Notes: generated by a model from the sequence alone, not told the origin. A stretch of DNA of 63,310 nt from Lentimicrobiaceae bacterium (GCA_018661505.1 JABJIE010000015.1:72424-135733), one strand, 5' to 3'; shown: positions 25,954 through 36,085, numbered from the stretch's first letter. Program-made: numbers and translations.

Positions 25954-27521
25954 ACAACTTTAAGAAATATTCCTTAAATGTAATTTATCTTATTGTTATA
26001 TCAACAATTGTAAGAGCATTTCTTGCCTATTTTCTTGAGCTAGGAAATGATGAAGTTTATTATAGGTTATATGGTCTTTTCCCTGATTGGTCCCATTTTG
26101 ATCATCCGATTATGATTGGATTATTGATGCAGATTACTACTTTTGATATGGTATTCCAAAGCGAATTTTTTTTACGTCTTGGGTCCATAATTATTGGTGC
26201 TATTAACATTTGGATAGTATTTAAAATAGGACTTGCTATCAAGGATGAGCGAACGGGGTTTTATGCATCATTAATATATGTTTCATCAATATATGCTACA
26301 ATAATTACAGGAGTTTTTATACTTCCTGATACTCCTCAAAGTCTCTTCTGGTTATGGGCATTATTATTGATGATTCAAACAGTGCCAAAGTGTCCAAACA
26401 TTCCAATGTCAGGTACCAATATGCTGAAATTGAGCGTGGTACTAGGTTTTGGAATTTTATCTAAATATACTACCATATTCCTATGGGCAGGTATTGTTAT
26501 GTACATATTAATTTTTAATAGGGATTGGTTGAAAAGTAAGTGGCTTTACATTGGCCTATTAATATCGGCTATTATTTGTTTACCAATACTTGTATGGAAT
26601 ATTCAAAATGATTTCATAAGCATAAACTTTCATACGAATAGAGTTGATATGAGTGGTTATTCCATAGGTATCGACTACTTAATTAACGAATTATTAGGAG
26701 AACTTTTATATAATAACCCAATTGTTTATATTCTGGTAATAGTATCAACAATTGCAGGTTTAAGAGGGAAGTTATCGTTGGAAAAAAGTCATTTACGCAT
26801 GTTACTTCTAGCAGGGCTGCCAATAGTAATCACGTTTATTATTTTCTCGCTTTTTAGAAGAACTTTACCCCACTGGACCGCACCAGGAGTCACCACATTA
26901 ATACCATTAGCTGCTGTTTACATATCAGATAGAAGAATTAAATCCCGTGGAATTCCCTTTGTAATTATTTTATCATTAGCACTTATATTTTTAATAATAG
27001 TATCAGGACTAGTTCAAATTAATAAAGGATTCGTACCCTTTGATAAATCAACAGAATACAATCGTATTGGTAAAAATGATCCTTCTCTGGATATGTATGG
27101 TTATAGGCAGGCTGGACATAAATTTGTCCAAATTGTGAACCGAGATATAAGAACAGGAGTGATGGATAATAACAGTTTTATGGTTGGTTCAAAATGGTTT
27201 CCCTTGGCAAATTATGAATATTATTTTGCTCGTAAAGTAGGGATGAATGCTCTTGCTCTTGGCAAACTAACAGATATTCATAAATATGCTTGGATAAATG
27301 AGGAACGTGGTGGATTTATTGAAGGAACGGATGCATATTATATCACTGATAGCAGGGAGTTTAATTTACCCGACTCTATAATTTATAGAAACTTTGAGAG
27401 TGTTACTCCATCTGATACCATAGACGTTATAAGGGGAGGTGAAATTGCTAAAAGAATTTTTATTTTTAGATGTAAGGACCTAATATTAAAAGATTCATCG
27501 ATTCATATGCGGGAACAATAA
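25950..27521 (+). CDS. GT39/ArnT-like membrane glycosyltransferase
   Basis: 523 residues, about ten to twelve membrane segments. The first periplasmic loop has the family signature LGNDEVYYRLYGLFPDWSHF, with the catalytic acidic residue in NDEVYY, and DHPIMIG. Such enzymes move a sugar from a polyprenyl-phosphate donor to a lipid or protein at the outer face of the inner membrane. A C-terminal soluble part (about 360-523) follows the membrane domain. Translationally coupled to the PHP-like gene. Donor and acceptor unknown. Confidence 0.83.
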   Translation: MNNFKKYSLNVIYLIVISTIVRAFLAYFLELGNDEVYYRLYGLFPDWSHFDHPIMIGLLMQITTFDMVFQSEFFLRLGSIIIGAINIWIVFKIGLAIKDERTGFYASLIYVSSIYATIITGVFILPDTPQSLFWLWALLLMIQTVPKCPNIPMSGTNMLKLSVVLGFGILSKYTTIFLWAGIVMYILIFNRDWLKSKWLYIGLLISAIICLPILVWNIQNDFISINFHTNRVDMSGYSIGIDYLINELLGELLYNNPIVYILVIVSTIAGLRGKLSLEKSHLRMLLLAGLPIVITFIIFSLFRRTLPHWTAPGVTTLIPLAAVYISDRRIKSRGIPFVIILSLALIFLIIVSGLVQINKGFVPFDKSTEYNRIGKNDPSLDMYGYRQAGHKFVQIVNRDIRTGVMDNNSFMVGSKWFPLANYEYYFARKVGMNALALGKLTDIHKYAWINEERGGFIEGTDAYYITDSREFNLPDSIIYRNFESVTPSDTIDVIRGGEIAKRIFIFRCKDLILKDSSIHMREQ

Positions 27522-27534
27522 TTTTATAACGAGA

Positions 27535-27774
27535 TTAAATTAGCTCTCTGTGTTTATTGTCGCACCTTGCACCTTTATCACTATATCTACACATGCACCA
27601 GGGGAATATCTGCTTTTCTTCAATTACCACTTCCTCCGGCATGAACTTGGTGCCTTTATGTGAGCCATCACAAAATGGTTGATCCTTACTTTTACCGCAT
27701 GCACACCAAAAATAGGTGCCTGGATCCATCTCAAGTTTAAGAGATCTTTTCTGAATAATTACAGGCTTATCCAT
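27535..27774 (-). CDS. Double CDGSH iron-sulfur domain protein
   Basis: 79 residues with two 2Fe-2S CDGSH sites: Cys24, Cys26, Cys35, His39 (CACGKSKDQPFCDGSH) and Cys60, Cys62, Cys71, His75 (CMCRYSDKGARCDNKH). Three-Cys-one-His ligation is typical of MitoNEET/Miner-type redox or cluster-transfer proteins. The second site has CDNKH instead of CDGSH, as is usual for two-domain bacterial forms. Convergent with the glycosyltransferase gene. Confidence 0.93.
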   Translation of the reverse strand: MDKPVIIQKRSLKLEMDPGTYFWCACGKSKDQPFCDGSHKGTKFMPEEVVIEEKQIFPWCMCRYSDKGARCDNKHRELI

Positions 27775-27798
27775 ATCACCATAGTTTTTTGCTGATAA

Positions 27799-29184
27799 TT
27801 AAATCATCTTTTTTGGATCTACTAATTCTGTGAATTTTTTATCGTCCATAAATCCAAGCTCAAGTGCTGCTTGTCGCAATGTTGTGCCTTCTGAGTGTGC
27901 TTTTTTTGCAATTTTAGCAGCATTTTCATAACCAATGTGAGTATTGAGAGCTGTAATTAGCATCAACGAGTTATCAAGTTTCTCCTTTAATACGGGATGA
28001 TTAGCTTCAATACCTATTACTGCATTATTGGTAAAAGAAACACAAGCATCGCCTATAAGTCTTGCTGATTGAAGAAGGTTAGCTATCATGACAGGTTTAA
28101 ATACATTTAATTGAAAATGCCCTTGCATTCCTCCAATTGAAATTGCGGTATCATTACCAATAACTTGAGCACAAACCATTGTTATGGCCTCATTTTGAGT
28201 TGGGTTTACTTTGCCAGGCATAATACTTGACCCAGGTTCATTGGCAGGTAGCTGAACCTCACCTATACTGCAACGAGGCCCTGATGCTAATGCACGGATA
28301 TTATTACCTATGTGCATTAGGCTAACTGCAATCTGCTTGAGAGCGCCTGATGTTTCAACAATTGCATCATGAGCTGATAATGCTTCAAACTTATTTTTTG
28401 CGGTAACAAAGGGATATCCTGTTAATGATGCAATGCTTTCAGCAACTTTAGTATCATAGTTATCAGGAGTATTCAAACCAGTTCCCACAGCAGTTCCTCC
28501 CAATGCAAGCTCCGTTAGATGAGGTAGAGTATTTGAAAGTGCTTTAAGTCCAAAATCTAGCTGAGCAACATAACCAGAAAACTCTTGTCCAAGAGTTAAT
28601 GGAGTAGCATCCATTAGGTGGGTACGACCTGTTTTTACAATATCTTTGAATGAGGATGCTTTTTCATCAAGAGCATCTCTGAGCATTTCAAGACCAGGAA
28701 TGGTGTTCTCAACAATTAATTTATATGCAGCGATGTGCATTGCCGTGGGAAATGTATCATTGGAAGATTGCGATTTATTTACATCATCATTTGGATGTAA
28801 TACTTTATCATTGTCGTCGAGTTTGCCCCCGTTTATAACATGTCCTCTATTGGCAATAACCTCGTTCATGTTCATATTAGATTGGGTACCTGATCCTGTT
28901 TGCCAAATAACCAATGGGAAATTTCCTTCAAGGTTACCTTCTAAAATATCATCACAGGCCTTTCCAATCAATTCTGATTTTTCATTGGATAGAACTCCCA
29001 ATTCGCAATTTGTGATGGCAGCAGCCTTTTTTAGATAAGCAAAAGCAGCTATTATCTCTTCAGGCATGGAACCTTCAGGGCCAATTTTGAAATTCATTTT
29101 TGATCTCTGAGTTTGTGCTCCCCAATACTTCTCAGCAGGAACTTGCACATCTCCCATGGTATCATGCTCAATTCTATATTTCAT
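27799..29184 (-). CDS. fumC: Fumarate hydratase, class II
   Basis: 461 residues. Interconverts fumarate and L-malate in the TCA cycle. Signatures: [14 protein letters not shown], the region [30 protein letters not shown] and the superfamily motif [13 protein letters not shown]. Cytosolic, oxygen-stable, homotetrameric in known cases. Stands alone; neighbours are unrelated. Confidence 0.97.
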   Translation of the reverse strand: MKYRIEHDTMGDVQVPAEKYWGAQTQRSKMNFKIGPEGSMPEEIIAAFAYLKKAAAITNCELGVLSNEKSELIGKACDDILEGNLEGNFPLVIWQTGSGTQSNMNMNEVIANRGHVINGGKLDDNDKVLHPNDDVNKSQSSNDTFPTAMHIAAYKLIVENTIPGLEMLRDALDEKASSFKDIVKTGRTHLMDATPLTLGQEFSGYVAQLDFGLKALSNTLPHLTELALGGTAVGTGLNTPDNYDTKVAESIASLTGYPFVTAKNKFEALSAHDAIVETSGALKQIAVSLMHIGNNIRALASGPRCSIGEVQLPANEPGSSIMPGKVNPTQNEAITMVCAQVIGNDTAISIGGMQGHFQLNVFKPVMIANLLQSARLIGDACVSFTNNAVIGIEANHPVLKEKLDNSLMLITALNTHIGYENAAKIAKKAHSEGTTLRQAALELGFMDDKKFTELVDPKKMI

Positions 29185-29246
29185 TTCACTAGATTTGAAG
29201 TTATATCTGATTAAACGGTTTCCCGATTAATTTCATTTTAGTATCT

Positions 29247-29591
29247 CTAATCCAAAAATGACATTAGTAAATCTGAAGGGTCAGCCCATATTGCTTCATC
29301 GTCTTTTACAACAATGGGTCTCTTAATTAGTTTTGGATTTTCAACCATTATTTTTATCCACTGATCATCCGAAAACTCTTTACCCTTATAGTTAGATTTG
29401 AAAATAGATTCGTTTGTCCTTATCATTTCTGTGGGTCTTTTCCCAAGTTTTCTCAATAATTTACCAAAGCTATTGGAATCCAATGGTTCTTTCAAGTATT
29501 CAATAACCCTAAACTGATAATCATTATCACGAAGATATTGCAATCCGGCTCTTGATTTACGACATCTAGGATTGTGATATATTTCTATCAT
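29247..29591 (-). CDS. ArsC-family arsenate reductase-like protein
   Basis: 114 residues, thioredoxin fold. Cys10 in YHNPRCRKSR is at the arsenate-reductase cysteine, and the later Arg-containing RPIVVKDDEAIW matches the ArsC C-terminal motif. In Bacteroidota this short form is common and is often outside ars operons, as here; true arsenate reduction is not certain. A Spx-like regulatory role is less likely because the KRP-type ArsC pattern is kept. Confidence 0.85.
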   Translation of the reverse strand: MIEIYHNPRCRKSRAGLQYLRDNDYQFRVIEYLKEPLDSNSFGKLLRKLGKRPTEMIRTNESIFKSNYKGKEFSDDQWIKIMVENPKLIKRPIVVKDDEAIWADPSDLLMSFLD

Positions 29592-29610
29592 TACTTTCAG
29601 TTTAAAACAC

Positions 29611-29618
29611 CAAATTTA
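29611..29618 (-). promoter_or_regulatory. -7 box of the arsC-like gene
   Basis: TAAATTTG on the minus strand; predicted start about 12 nt before the ATG at 29591. No clear -33 element. Confidence 0.4.
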
Positions 29619-29620
29619 AG

Positions 29621-29657
29621 ATTAAAAAACCTGACCCTAAAAATGTAATCAGGTTTT
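29621..29657 (-). terminator. Rho-independent terminator after etfA
   Basis: Perfect 9-bp stem AAAACCTGA (29626-29634) and TCAGGTTTT (29649-29657), 14-nt loop, followed on the minus strand by a T-run. It lies 19 bp after the etfA stop and overlaps nothing coding. Confidence 0.8.
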
Positions 29658-29675
29658 AAAATACAATCAACGTTT

Positions 29676-30638
29676 TTAAAGTGCCTTTACAGCTTCAATA
29701 AATTTTGGAATAACCACATTAACATCACCAACAATACCATAATCTGCCGCTTCAAAAATTGGAGCTTCTGGATCCTTGTTTACAGCCACAATAACCTTTG
29801 AAGAACTAACTCCTCCTAGGTGTTGGATTGCTCCTGATATGCCAAAGGCAAAGTATAAATTAGGAGCAATCATTACTCCAGTTTGTCCAACATGTTCTGA
29901 GTGGGATCTCCATCCTTCATCGGAAACAGGCCTTGAACAAGCCAATCCTGCCCCCAACAAATCTGCCAGTTCTTCAAGTCCTCCCCAATTATCACCACTT
30001 TTCATTCCGCGACCTCCCGAAACAACAATTTCAGCATCCGAAAGAAGAACTTTCCCACTAACTTTATTTGTTTCAATGACTGAAGTTGAAAAATCAGCAT
30101 CGTCAATACCTGGATCAAAAGTTTCAATGGTAGCACTTTGTCCTACATCAATAATATCGTAGCTATTTTGGGCAAGAGTGATTACTTTAGTATCAGAATT
30201 TATTTGCACATTAGCAATGGCCTTGCTTGTGAATACTTTTTTCTTTACCACAAATGGGTTCATTGAAAGTGGGAGTGAAGTTACTCCGGAAACTAATCCA
30301 GCATCCAGTTTGATGGCTGTTCTGGGAGCTATTGCTTTACCAACATTATTGTTTGCAAAAATTACAATGCTCGAATTTTCACTTTTTGCAGCTGAGCTAA
30401 TAGCTTTTGCAGTAGCTCTATTATCTATTGAATTAAATCTTTCATCATCAACATTTAGAACTTTTGTAGCACCATATTTACCCAATTTCAGAAGTTCATC
30501 GTCAGTTACTTTGCCAAGTGATACTGCTGTTACTGTTGAATTAATTTCTTTGGCAATGGCATGAGCATAAGATACCAGTTCGAAACTAAGGTTCTTAAAC
30601 TTACCATCCCAATTTTCTGTATATACTAATATTGACAT
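29676..30638 (-). CDS. etfA: Electron transfer flavoprotein, alpha subunit
   Basis: 320 residues from the ATG at 30638 (MSILVYTENWDG); upstream in-frame codons overlap the etfB end and add an unrelated basic stretch. The C-terminal FAD domain is clear: GGRGMKSGDNWG, GQTGVMIAPNLYFAFGISGA and SSSKVIVAVNKDPEAPIFE. It accepts electrons from acyl-CoA dehydrogenases. In this window the likely acceptor is the membrane Fe-S oxidoreductase of the fad operon. 25 bp after etfB. Confidence 0.95.
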   Translation of the reverse strand: MSILVYTENWDGKFKNLSFELVSYAHAIAKEINSTVTAVSLGKVTDDELLKLGKYGATKVLNVDDERFNSIDNRATAKAISSAAKSENSSIVIFANNNVGKAIAPRTAIKLDAGLVSGVTSLPLSMNPFVVKKKVFTSKAIANVQINSDTKVITLAQNSYDIIDVGQSATIETFDPGIDDADFSTSVIETNKVSGKVLLSDAEIVVSGGRGMKSGDNWGGLEELADLLGAGLACSRPVSDEGWRSHSEHVGQTGVMIAPNLYFAFGISGAIQHLGGVSSSKVIVAVNKDPEAPIFEAADYGIVGDVNVVIPKFIEAVKAL

Positions 30639-30663
30639 TTTTCTTGATTTTATAATTGTTTTA

Positions 30664-31401
30664 CTAAAGAACCTTAGCTTCTTCATGGAGAAGAGTAATA
30701 ACCTCATTGGCATTCTCTTCATCTATTAATTTGCATGCTGTTTTTGGTGGTGGTAATTCAAAGCTAATCATCTGAGTTTTATTAACCCCTTCCACTGGTT
30801 CCTTAGTACTTAGAGGTTTTTTACGAGCCATCATTATTCCGCGCATGGCTGGAATACGAGGTTCTTTTGCAATTCCCTTTTGAACAATTGCCACCAGAGG
30901 ACCACCTATACTGATCACTTGAGATCCTCCATCAACTTCCCTGGTAATTTTGAAGTTGGATTCCTCCAGCTCTATTCCTGAAACAGCTGATACAGAATTG
31001 AAATCTAACATTTCTGCTAGCATACCACCCACTGCGTTACCATTATAATCAGAAGCTTCTATGCCCGCCAATATTAGATCATAATCTTTTGCAACCTCGG
31101 CCAATTGGGCGGCAACATAGAAGGCATCATTGGCAGTAGTATCAATTCTAATCGCATCATCAGCTCCAACTGCCAAAGCTTTTCTCAAAGTTGCCTCGGT
31201 GGATTTTTCACCAACATTTGCAACAGTTATTTTGTCAACACCACCAGCTTCTTTTAACTCTACTGCTCGAGTTAGTGCCAACTCATCCCAAGGATTTATG
31301 ATCCATTGAACTCCTGAATCATCAAATGCAGTATTGTCGCCTGTAAAACGAATTTTCGTCGTAGTATCAGGTACATTACTGATTAATACTAATATTTTCA
31401 T
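30664..31401 (-). CDS. etfB: Electron transfer flavoprotein, beta subunit
   Basis: 245 residues from the ATG at 31401; a GTG two codons upstream is possible. The ETF-beta pattern is clear: MKILVLISNVPDT, NPWDELALTRAVELKE, then DLILAGIEASDYNGNAVGGM and the C-terminal AMRGIMMARKKPL recognition loop, which docks on partner dehydrogenases. Forms a heterodimer with EtfA encoded next. Preceded by the acyl-CoA dehydrogenase gene, 137 bp away. Confidence 0.95.
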   Translation of the reverse strand: MKILVLISNVPDTTTKIRFTGDNTAFDDSGVQWIINPWDELALTRAVELKEAGGVDKITVANVGEKSTEATLRKALAVGADDAIRIDTTANDAFYVAAQLAEVAKDYDLILAGIEASDYNGNAVGGMLAEMLDFNSVSAVSGIELEESNFKITREVDGGSQVISIGGPLVAIVQKGIAKEPRIPAMRGIMMARKKPLSTKEPVEGVNKTQMISFELPPPKTACKLIDEENANEVITLLHEEAKVL

Positions 31402-31538
31402 GATCACTAAATTATATGATTATTTAACTAGATTTTTTTGAATGTAATATAGGCTATCAAATATCGCAAAAAAATTGATTGAACAATATCTAAAAATGGG
31501 AAAAATATTAAAAATCAAAAGGATAATGGAGCTCCTAC

Positions 31539-32681
31539 TTAATCCTTGAGTACATCTCTTGAAATAACTATTTTCTGAACCTCAGAAGTTCCTTCATAGA
31601 TTTGTGTGAGTTTGGCCTCACGCATTAATCTTTCTACATGATATTCCTTTACATAACCATATCCTCCATGTATTTGTACGGCCTCAGTTGTAACTTCCAT
31701 TGCCATGTCTGCGGAATATTGTTTTGCCATTGCACTGGCAATGGTTATTTGTTTGTTATTGTCCTTTAGCCAGGCTGCTTTCAAGCATAAGTTACGTGCA
31801 TTTTCAATTTTTACAGCCATATCTGCAAGCTTAAAGGCAACTGATTGATGATTTGCTAATTCGGTTCCAAATGCTTTACGTTCTTTCGAATATGCAGTAG
31901 CTCTTTCCAAAGCACCACTTGCCAGGCCTAATGCCTGAGCAGCTATTCCTATCCTTCCCGCTTCTAAAACTTTCATTGCAAACTTAAAACCAAACCCATC
32001 TTTACCTATACGATTTTCTTTGGGTACTTTTACATCAGTGAACATAACAGAATGAGTATCTGAACTTCTCATTCCCATTTTATCCTCATGTGGTCCAAGA
32101 CTTATGCCAGGAGAATTTTTTTCTACGATGAATGCATTTATTCCCTTGTGCCGTTTTTCAGGATAAGTTTGAGCGATTACAATATATGTAGACGCTGAGT
32201 TTGCACTGGTAATCCAGTTTTTTGTTCCATTCAAAAGATAGTAATCACCCTTATCTTCAGCAGTTGTGTGTTGATGAGTTGCATCTGACCCTGCTTCTGG
32301 TTCCGATAATAAAAAAGCACCAATAACTTCACCCATGGCAAGTGGAGTGAGGTATTTATGTTTTTGCTCTTCCGAACCAAATTTATTTAGCCCAAAACAT
32401 ACCAATGAATTATTAACGGATACAATTACACTAACGGATGCATCCACCTTTGATAGTTCTTCCATTACCAGCACATAAGATATGGTATCCATACCACTTC
32501 CACCATATTCGGGATCTACCATCATTCCCATAAAACCGAGTTCGGCAAGATTTTTTATGTGTTTTTCAGGAAATATAGATTTTTCATCTCTTTCGGTTAC
32601 ATCTTGGATGAGTTCCCTCTGGGCGTAATCACGCGCAGCGTCTTTTATCATTAATTGTTCTTCGGTAAATTCAAAATTCAT
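31539..32681 (-). CDS. Acyl-CoA dehydrogenase (short/medium-chain, Bcd-like)
   Basis: 380 residues, the normal tetrameric form without the C-terminal extension of FadE. Motifs: AFLLSEPEAGSDA, NWITSA, and VQIHGGYGYVKEYHVERLMR followed by the catalytic Glu in IYEGTSEVQ. Directly upstream of etfBA, so its electrons go to this ETF. Together with the long FadE at 5976-7757 it covers shorter acyl-CoAs; butyryl-CoA or a branched chain is possible. Not evidently bifurcating from sequence reading. Confidence 0.94.
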   Translation of the reverse strand: MNFEFTEEQLMIKDAARDYAQRELIQDVTERDEKSIFPEKHIKNLAELGFMGMMVDPEYGGSGMDTISYVLVMEELSKVDASVSVIVSVNNSLVCFGLNKFGSEEQKHKYLTPLAMGEVIGAFLLSEPEAGSDATHQHTTAEDKGDYYLLNGTKNWITSANSASTYIVIAQTYPEKRHKGINAFIVEKNSPGISLGPHEDKMGMRSSDTHSVMFTDVKVPKENRIGKDGFGFKFAMKVLEAGRIGIAAQALGLASGALERATAYSKERKAFGTELANHQSVAFKLADMAVKIENARNLCLKAAWLKDNNKQITIASAMAKQYSADMAMEVTTEAVQIHGGYGYVKEYHVERLMREAKLTQIYEGTSEVQKIVISRDVLKD

Positions 32682-32706
32682 ACGATTAATATATTGGTCA
32701 TTTTGG

Positions 32707-32714
32707 CAAACATA
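32707..32714 (-). promoter_or_regulatory. -7 box of the acd-etfBA operon
   Basis: TATGTTTG on the minus strand; predicted start near 32700, about 19 nt before the acyl-CoA dehydrogenase ATG. Confidence 0.45.
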
Positions 32715-32754
32715 ATTATTTTTTTGTAGTAAAATCCTAAGTTAATATTAATTA

Positions 32755-33696
32755 TTAGATCCTACCAATTTTATCCATTTTATCTTTGGTATTGTTGAAC
32801 TGTAGTATTAGATCAGAAAAAATCTGACTCACAGTTTTTTTCTCGTCTATGGTGGCTGAAATTTGCCCCACTTCTAATTCTCCTTCTTTTAAATCACCTT
32901 CAAACATGCCCATCTTTGCTCTGCCTTTACCAAGCATCTTGGTAAGCACATCTTTGTCTTTTCCTTCCAGAATTGCTGATTGAATTCGTTCAAAAAACTC
33001 ATTTCTAAGTAACCTTACAGGAACAACTTTCTTTAGAGTAAGGTATGTGCTTCCATCCGATGCTTCTATTATTGCATTTTTAAAATTATCATGAGCGGAT
33101 GACTCATGGGAAGAAGCAAATAAACTACCTATCTGAACACCATCTGCACCCATTGCCATCGCTGAATACATCGATTCACCTGATGCAATACCACCAGCTG
33201 CTATAAGAGGAATACTCACTTTAGCTTTGATAGTTGGTATTAATACCAAGGTTGTGGTTTCTTCAAAACCATTATGTCCGCCGGCCTCAAACCCTTCTGC
33301 AACTATTGCATCTACGCCTGATTTTTCTGCTTTTAGAGCAAATCTCAAGTTAGAAACCACATGAACAACTTTGATTCCTTTGGACTTTAGCTTACCAGTA
33401 TATTTACTAGGATTTCCTGCTGAGGTGAATACAATTCTTATATTTTCTTTTATGATTAGATCAATTATTTCATCAGTTTGGGGATAAAGTAAAGGCACAT
33501 TAACTCCGAAAGGTTTGGATGTTGCCTTCTTACATTTAATAATGTGTTCATGGAGAACATCAGGATACATACTTCCTGCTCCAATTAGACCTAATCCGCC
33601 ACTATTACTAACAGCTGATGCAAGTTTCCATCCACTGCACCAAATCATACCACCTTGTATTATGGGGTATTTAATTTTAAAAAGCTCAGAAATCAT
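32755..33696 (-). CDS. FabK/nitronate monooxygenase-family FMN oxidoreductase
   Basis: 313 residues, TIM barrel. The opening KIKYPIIQGGM and GGLGLIGAGSM is the NMO/FabK signature, with VAEGFEAGGHNG and IAAGGIASG for FMN and phosphate. FabK (enoyl-ACP reductase II) and nitronate monooxygenase cannot be told apart with confidence by eye; the C-terminal GRAKMGMFEGDLKEGELEVGQ leans toward FabK-like proteins. Starts 4 bp after the elbB stop, so they share a transcript. Confidence 0.8.
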   Translation of the reverse strand: MISELFKIKYPIIQGGMIWCSGWKLASAVSNSGGLGLIGAGSMYPDVLHEHIIKCKKATSKPFGVNVPLLYPQTDEIIDLIIKENIRIVFTSAGNPSKYTGKLKSKGIKVVHVVSNLRFALKAEKSGVDAIVAEGFEAGGHNGFEETTTLVLIPTIKAKVSIPLIAAGGIASGESMYSAMAMGADGVQIGSLFASSHESSAHDNFKNAIIEASDGSTYLTLKKVVPVRLLRNEFFERIQSAILEGKDKDVLTKMLGKGRAKMGMFEGDLKEGELEVGQISATIDEKKTVSQIFSDLILQFNNTKDKMDKIGRI

Positions 33697-33700
33697 TTCA

Positions 33701-34357
33701 TTAATTAATTTTTTCCATCATTGCTTTTACGATGTTAGTAGCACCATCATCTATATCCATAATATTTGCATCTAGCATATAGCATGGAGTTGTGAATACC
33801 AGCTTTTCCTCATCTACAACTACATCACCGTGATTAGTAATTACATGTGTTCCACCCATTGCCTCAATTGCTTCAGCAGTTCCGGTATCCTTACCGATAG
33901 TTACGTTTACGTCACCAATAATTTTTGTTATGAATGCTGGTGAAATACACAATGCGCCAATGGGCTTTTTTAATTCTAGCATTTGATTAACTGATGATTC
34001 AACATCTGCATTAATACTGGCATCAGATCCATCAAATGCGACAGTGGATAAATTTTTAGCTGCACCAAAACCTCCCACAAAAATTATAGCATCGAAATTT
34101 TTGCCATCAAACTCATCCAATGGTTTTATTTTTCCACGTGCAATTCGAGCAGACTCTACTAAAACATTTCTAGATTCATCCATTTCATCACCAGTGATAT
34201 GGTTGATTACATGATATTGTGCTATGTTTGGAGCAAAACATTGATATTCGCCACCTTGACGCATAATGGCCAACATAGTAAGAGTAGCCTCATGTATTTC
34301 AGCACCATCAAATACACCACTACCAGATAGAATTACTGCAAATTTTCTTTTCTCCAT
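33701..34357 (-). CDS. elbB: ElbB-type DJ-1/PfpI-family glyoxalase-like protein
   Basis: 218 residues from the second ATG. The pattern VILSGSGVFDGAEIHEA, with GALCISPAFI for the nucleophile elbow (Cys in LCIS), matches ElbB, a DJ-1 superfamily protein with weak glyoxalase activity in E. coli, once linked to isoprenoid synthesis. Operon with the FabK-like gene (4-bp gap). Physiological role unclear even in model organisms. Confidence 0.88.
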   Translation of the reverse strand: MEKRKFAVILSGSGVFDGAEIHEATLTMLAIMRQGGEYQCFAPNIAQYHVINHITGDEMDESRNVLVESARIARGKIKPLDEFDGKNFDAIIFVGGFGAAKNLSTVAFDGSDASINADVESSVNQMLELKKPIGALCISPAFITKIIGDVNVTIGKDTGTAEAIEAMGGTHVITNHGDVVVDEEKLVFTTPCYMLDANIMDIDDGATNIVKAMMEKIN

Positions 34358-34470
34358 CATTGAAATTATAGTATTTATACTAGTTGCTAAAGTACAAAAT
34401 ATACATGTTATTTTTGTAATAATTGAGGTAAATTAGTTTACTATTTCTCAAAATTATTTTGATAAAACAA

Positions 34471-34498
34471 TTGCATCTTCCTTTTATCAATACATTTG
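34471..34498 (+). promoter_or_regulatory. Promoter of the beta-lactamase-family gene
   Basis: TTG at 34471-34473, 17-bp spacer, TACATTTG at 34491-34498 (TAnnTTTG). The predicted start near 34505 coincides with the first ATG, so either the mRNA is leaderless or translation begins at 34526. Confidence 0.45.
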
Positions 34499-34504
34499 TT
34501 ATTT

Positions 34505-36085
34505 ATGATATCTAAAATATTTTCCATGACCTCCATTAAATCAATGCTTCTAACAATTGTGTTCATGACTTTTATTAGTTCTAGCTTCGCTCAAGGATTT
34601 TCAACATTACAAATTGATTCAATAGTTGAAGTTGCCATGGACAGCAATCAGCATGCTGGAATTGCTATCGCTGTTGTCAAGGATGGAGAAGTTATACATT
34701 CAAAAGGATACGGTATATCGTCCATGATAACTGGTGATAAGGTTGATAACCACACAAGATTTTCCATTGCTTCAAATAGCAAGGCATTTACCTCAGCATC
34801 TCTTGCTTTGCTTGTGGATGAGGGATACATAAACTGGGATGATAAGGTTGTAGAGCACATACCTGAGTTTAAAATGTATAATTCTTATGTTACTGCTGAA
34901 TTTACTATAATAGACTTGCTAACACATAGAAGTGGACTTGATCTGGGAGCTGGAGATTTAATGTGGGTCCCCGATGGCAATAGCTTCTCAATTGATGATA
35001 TAATTACCAGTTTTCAATATCAAACACCTGTTTCTGACTTTAGAACCAAATACGATTATGATAACCTTCTATATATAGTTGCAGGAGAAATAGTGGTTCG
35101 AAAAACAGGTATGTTATGGAGTGAATTTGTTGAGGAAAGAATAATGTCTCCACTAGGAATGAATGAATCAGCAGGTACAATTAGCAGATTAGTAGATGTA
35201 AATAATATAGCAAAACCACACTCGTTAGTGGATGGAGAATTCATGCAGATTGATGAATTTGATGCTACTGTTGCTGCCTCAGCAGCAGGAATATATGCAA
35301 GTGTATATGATCTTAGTAAATGGATGATAATGCAGCTTGATAATGGTGCGCTTAATGATTCTGTTCCACTTATATCTAAAAAAAATCATGGTGAAATGTG
35401 GAAACCATATACTAATCGTGGATTTAATATCATTGGAAACACACCATATAATACGCACTTTTATTCCTATGGACTGGGCTGGGGAATAAAGGATATTGCA
35501 GGATATATAACTGTTAGCCATACAGGAGGTATGCCAGGTATGTTATCTCAAACTATTCTTATTCCTGAATTGAAGATGGGAGTGGTAGTACTAACAAATG
35601 CTGATCCAGGAGGATATAGTTTTATGTCAATACCAAATATAATTGTTGATTCATACATAGGTATTGATAGTGTTGATTGGATTGGCAGAATGACAGAAAG
35701 AATAAAAAGTCGTGAACAAAATGGAGATAGTGTTGTTGCAAGTGTTTGGGAAATAGTTAATAAAGCACAGCTTAACAATTTAGATTATGATAATTATGTA
35801 GGCTCCTATAGTGATGATTGGTTTGGTGAAATGGTAATTTGGGAAAAGGATAAAGAGTTATGGATAAAATCCATTAAATCTCCAAAACTTGAAGGTAGGA
35901 TGTTATACTATCAAGCTAATACTTTTGCAGTAAAATGGAACTACAGAGATATGAATTGCGATGTTTTCGCATCATTTAATCTTAGTAAAGATGGCAAAGC
36001 TATAAGTTTTACAATGGAGGGTATATCCCCAAATATAGATTTCAGCTTTGATTTCCAGCACCTCTATATGGTTAGAAATAAATAA
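34505..36085 (+). CDS. Serine beta-lactamase-family hydrolase (class C-like/esterase), exported
   Basis: 526 residues from ATG 34505; the ATG at 34526 gives a cleaner signal peptide ending SSSFAQ and is equally likely given the promoter. The active-site set is complete: SxxK in SIASNSKAF (Ser90, Lys93), YxN in KYDYDNLLY (Tyr185, Asn187) and a KTG-like box SHTGGMPG near 335. A C-terminal DUF3471-like domain covers about 420-520. Such proteins include esterases and D-aminopeptidases; real beta-lactam hydrolysis is not implied. Its stop codon abuts the stop of the convergent HMA gene with no gap. Confidence 0.87.
   Translation: MISKIFSMTSIKSMLLTIVFMTFISSSFAQGFSTLQIDSIVEVAMDSNQHAGIAIAVVKDGEVIHSKGYGISSMITGDKVDNHTRFSIASNSKAFTSASLALLVDEGYINWDDKVVEHIPEFKMYNSYVTAEFTIIDLLTHRSGLDLGAGDLMWVPDGNSFSIDDIITSFQYQTPVSDFRTKYDYDNLLYIVAGEIVVRKTGMLWSEFVEERIMSPLGMNESAGTISRLVDVNNIAKPHSLVDGEFMQIDEFDATVAASAAGIYASVYDLSKWMIMQLDNGALNDSVPLISKKNHGEMWKPYTNRGFNIIGNTPYNTHFYSYGLGWGIKDIAGYITVSHTGGMPGMLSQTILIPELKMGVVVLTNADPGGYSFMSIPNIIVDSYIGIDSVDWIGRMTERIKSREQNGDSVVASVWEIVNKAQLNNLDYDNYVGSYSDDWFGEMVIWEKDKELWIKSIKSPKLEGRMLYYQANTFAVKWNYRDMNCDVFASFNLSKDGKAISFTMEGISPNIDFSFDFQHLYMVRNK

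Noticed and set aside
30178-30564. Open frames antisense to etfA
   Set aside because: The etfA reading has clear FAD motifs and a terminator; the antisense product is low-complexity.
29676-30722. Longer EtfA start at 30722
   Set aside because: It overlaps etfB and adds a basic non-ETF stretch; MSILVYTENWDG at 30638 is the family start.
34505-36085. Antibiotic-resistance beta-lactamase
   Set aside because: The serine-hydrolase family with a DUF3471-like tail is broad; nothing shows beta-lactam activity.
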